A stretch of DNA of 64,000 nt from Parvibaculaceae bacterium PLY_AMNH_Bact1 (GTDB taxonomy: Bacteria; Pseudomonadota; Alphaproteobacteria; Parvibaculales; Parvibaculaceae), in NCBI GenBank assembly GCA_032881465.1, contig CP126168.1:2666001-2730000 (forward strand), given 5' to 3'. This document shows positions 62,558 through 64,000 of the stretch, piece by piece. The first letter of the stretch is position 1; each line of letters opens with the position of its first letter. Both the position numbers and the translations under genes were made by a program. A model generated the notes under the pieces. That model had not been told where the DNA came from, did not search any database, and saw only the letters and a program-made list of their open reading frames with translations.

Positions 62558-62707
62558 CTAGAGGAGAAACACAGCCATCAGGATCAAAAGAACCGTGCAC
62601 CCGATGGTGCCGTACTTCGTGAAAGCGACAAAACCGTCAAACGTGCGTTCGTGTTCTGCCTCGTCCATGGTGTCACTCCAAACGCTGTCGGATTTTCCTT
62701 CGCTCAT
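62558..62707 (-). CDS. aa3-type cytochrome c oxidase subunit IV-like small protein
   Basis: A 49-residue membrane protein: MSEGKSDSVWSDTMDEAEHE, then RTFDGFVAFTKYGTIG and one helix CTVLLILMAVFLL. It matches the small bacterial aa3 oxidase subunit IV family (PF07835; the pattern HxxTYxGFLxLxK is seen here as HERTFDGFVAFTK). AGAGGG lies just before the ATG at 62707; the longer open frame to 62785 is rejected. It lies upstream of pntA1 on the same strand, an arrangement I recall from other alphaproteobacteria, while no oxidase genes are in the window. Confidence 0.85.
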   Translation of the reverse strand: MSEGKSDSVWSDTMDEAEHERTFDGFVAFTKYGTIGCTVLLILMAVFLL

Positions 62708-62828
62708 TGCCCTCTGCCTTTCAAAAAACCGCGTATTTGCGCGGACTATAGCAAAAGCGGCCCCTCCGGCAACCTTCGCCCTCACACTTATTCTAGTCGA
62801 AAATGATCAGACAGGAGAGCATAGGTGA

Positions 62829-63827
62829 TCAGCCAACCCTATGGGTCGGGTCAGAATGCTCCCAATCCGCCAAAAGCGCCCGGATCGCAGCCACAAAGGC
62901 GAGCGGCTGGTCCAGCATAACGTGGTGCCTGGCCTGGGGAATCTCGATCACCGGAGCTGCTCGACCCAGCAAATCAAACATATATTCCCCGATTTCCACC
63001 GGCATTAGGACTGAATATTCGCCCCTCATCAGCGCGATTCGACATTTTGTGGCCCTCAACCGGCCAGCCGTGTCCCCGATCTCGAACCTTTGCCAGATTT
63101 TCGGGTCAAATTTCCAGGTCCACCCCCCTTCAACCCGTTTGAGCGATGTTCGGGCAATATAGTCGGCCGCATAAAGGTTTTCGCAGGGCTGCGGCGGCGC
63201 CAGCCTGAAACGCGAAACCGCCTCATCCAGCGTCTTGTAGACCCTGTGAGGGCGGACTTTTCGGTCGGGTGGACCGCCAGGGCGGTCTGGTGGGTTCACC
63301 GGACTGTCCACAATGACCGTACCCGCCAGCCGGTCTCCATAGAGAGCACCCGTCAGAATGGTGATAAATCCGCCAAATGAGTGGGCAACAATGATCGGCG
63401 GCTCAGAATTCTCAAAAAACCCAGCGGCCTCACAGACAGCCATCTGTTCTTCAGCGAACATCTCGACGGAGTAGGTCTCCCGAAACCCGCTGTCGCCCAT
63501 GCCGGACATATCCATGGCGACGACGGAATATTCCCGCGCGAGGAACGGTGCAATGAAGGACCACCAGCGCGCATGCGCCCCGTTGCCATGAACCAGCAAG
63601 AGACCTGGTTTCGTGCGTTCGCCCCATTGAAGATAGTGAATGGCGCAGCCACTAACATCAACAGTGTGGCTTGTCGGTTCCGTGTCCAGCGCTCGCGTGA
63701 ACCAGGAGGGCGGCTGAATAACGTCAGGGCCAACACTATCGCCCGGCGCCAGATCAAACGCCTTTTTGTCGACAGGCTGATCAACAACCAACCCGTCCTT
63801 GCGCTTGTTCTCTAAATCGTCGTTCAT
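62829..63827 (-). CDS. alpha/beta hydrolase
   Basis: A 332-residue hydrolase with an N-terminal unordered leader (about 1-50) and a canonical core: [13 protein letters not shown] near 77-89 (oxyanion), [13 protein letters not shown] near 100-112, the nucleophile Ser in [12 protein letters not shown] near 146-157, the acid candidate in [10 protein letters not shown] near 276-285 and the base His in [13 protein letters not shown] near 303-315. The acid position shows Glu-Tyr-Ser where Asp is usual, so its identity is uncertain. The start overlaps the stop of the thioesterase-like gene by four bases (ATGA), so the two act or are made together. Substrate is unknown. Confidence 0.88.
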   Translation of the reverse strand: MNDDLENKRKDGLVVDQPVDKKAFDLAPGDSVGPDVIQPPSWFTRALDTEPTSHTVDVSGCAIHYLQWGERTKPGLLLVHGNGAHARWWSFIAPFLAREYSVVAMDMSGMGDSGFRETYSVEMFAEEQMAVCEAAGFFENSEPPIIVAHSFGGFITILTGALYGDRLAGTVIVDSPVNPPDRPGGPPDRKVRPHRVYKTLDEAVSRFRLAPPQPCENLYAADYIARTSLKRVEGGWTWKFDPKIWQRFEIGDTAGRLRATKCRIALMRGEYSVLMPVEIGEYMFDLLGRAAPVIEIPQARHHVMLDQPLAFVAAIRALLADWEHSDPTHRVG

Positions 63828-64000
63828 GGCCGTTCTCCAAGCGCTTTGAAGACACCGCTTCCGGTCATAACAGTGCGCTCCCCAACCCAGATTTTGCCTG
63901 ACACCGTGATGAAGCCATCTTCTTCCCCGGTTATCTCAGCCGAGCCTTCTACCCAGTCACCGAGATGGGCCGCGGAGACAAAGTCTGTCAACAAGCGGAC
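63824..64000 (-). CDS. hotdog-fold thioesterase-like protein (C-terminal part)
   Basis: The frame runs from the window edge to a TGA at 63824-63826 and encodes 58 residues of the C-terminus: [20 protein letters not shown], then [27 protein letters not shown]. The F-AAHxGDWxEG and strand pattern fits the PaaI/4HBT thioesterase superfamily, with the substrate-facing GDW segment. The N-terminal half with the catalytic region is outside the window. It is translationally coupled to the alpha/beta hydrolase. The type of acyl-CoA used is unknown. Confidence 0.75.
   Translation of the reverse strand, partial: VRLLTDFVSAAHLGDWVEGSAEITGEEDGFITVSGKIWVGERTVMTGSGVFKALGERP

Noticed and set aside
1-64000. 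tRNA, rRNA, CRISPR, prophage or insertion sequence
   Set aside because: Gaps between genes were read and no cloverleaf, regular spacer repeat, transposase or phage gene was recognised; a tool scan could still find degenerate ones.

Overview
The window is a stretch of alphaproteobacterial chromosome, most likely from the Hyphomicrobiales/Rhizobiales side and close to the Rhodobiaceae/Parvibaculaceae. The evidence is the gene order (ruvCAB-ybgC-tolQRAB-pal-cpoB-tilS-ftsH-folP-glmM; tkt-gap-pgk-thiE-sel1-efp-suhB; rpmE next to an ABC exporter and rcdA; split pntA1-pntA2-pntB), the alphaproteobacterial cell-cycle proteins RcdA and TrcR, and short families such as DUF4164, DUF1192 and the aa3-oxidase subunit IV type. 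The DNA is moderately GC-rich. No tRNA, rRNA, CRISPR array, transposase or integrase was recognised.

Layout. 1-16.8 kb, nearly all on the minus strand: yebC, ruvC-ruvA-ruvB-ybgC (translationally coupled), tolQRAB-pal-cpoB, tilS, ftsH, folP and a glmM that runs off the left edge. Two plus-strand genes interrupt this block: a DUF218/YdcF gene between ybgC and tolQ, and an A/T-richer membrane-anchored unknown between ftsH and folP. 17-22 kb: a soluble PAS chemoreceptor, a glycine-zipper lipoprotein, a YmdB-type phosphoesterase, 5-formyl-THF cyclo-ligase, a 6S RNA, zapA and a DUF4164 gene. 22-30 kb, plus strand: tkt-gap-pgk-thiE-sel1-efp-suhB. 30-33 kb: a three-gene stator-like complex (periplasmic OmpA-like protein, MotA/ExbB-like channel, MotB/OmpA-like protein). 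33-39 kb: TetR with an alpha/beta hydrolase, a paraoxonase-like protein, an ABC exporter, rpmE and rcdA. 39.5-44.4 kb: an accessory-looking segment with DUF1192, MarR and methyltransferase divergent from MFS, flavin monooxygenase and quinone oxidoreductase around a mirrored operator. 44.5-64 kb: trcR, prpE, TauE, LysE, an acyl-CoA ligase, two DUF465 genes, a diguanylate cyclase, purEK, tandem PAS proteins, coq9, def, rpsU, a SufR-like regulator, a GNAT enzyme, the pnt operon with a small oxidase subunit, an alpha/beta hydrolase and a truncated hotdog thioesterase.

The most striking observation is the dihydropteroate synthase. It is 271 residues long, has the signature segments of the mobile sulfonamide-resistance enzymes Sul1/Sul2 (including the longer GMGFF loop), and sits at what looks like the ordinary chromosomal folP locus directly upstream of glmM. 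That is the same gene pair found in the mobile sul2-truncated-glmM unit. As I recall the literature, clinical sul genes have been traced to Rhodobiaceae-type chromosomes, so this window looks like a close relative of that source. Other signals not explained by gene calls are a dispersed 43-44 bp double-hairpin repeat with covarying stems (four copies), several strong operator palindromes, a structured leader before rpmE, and an orphan terminator that may end a small RNA.

Boundaries, motifs and repeats were read by eye. Family assignments rest on recognised motifs and context, not on a database search.
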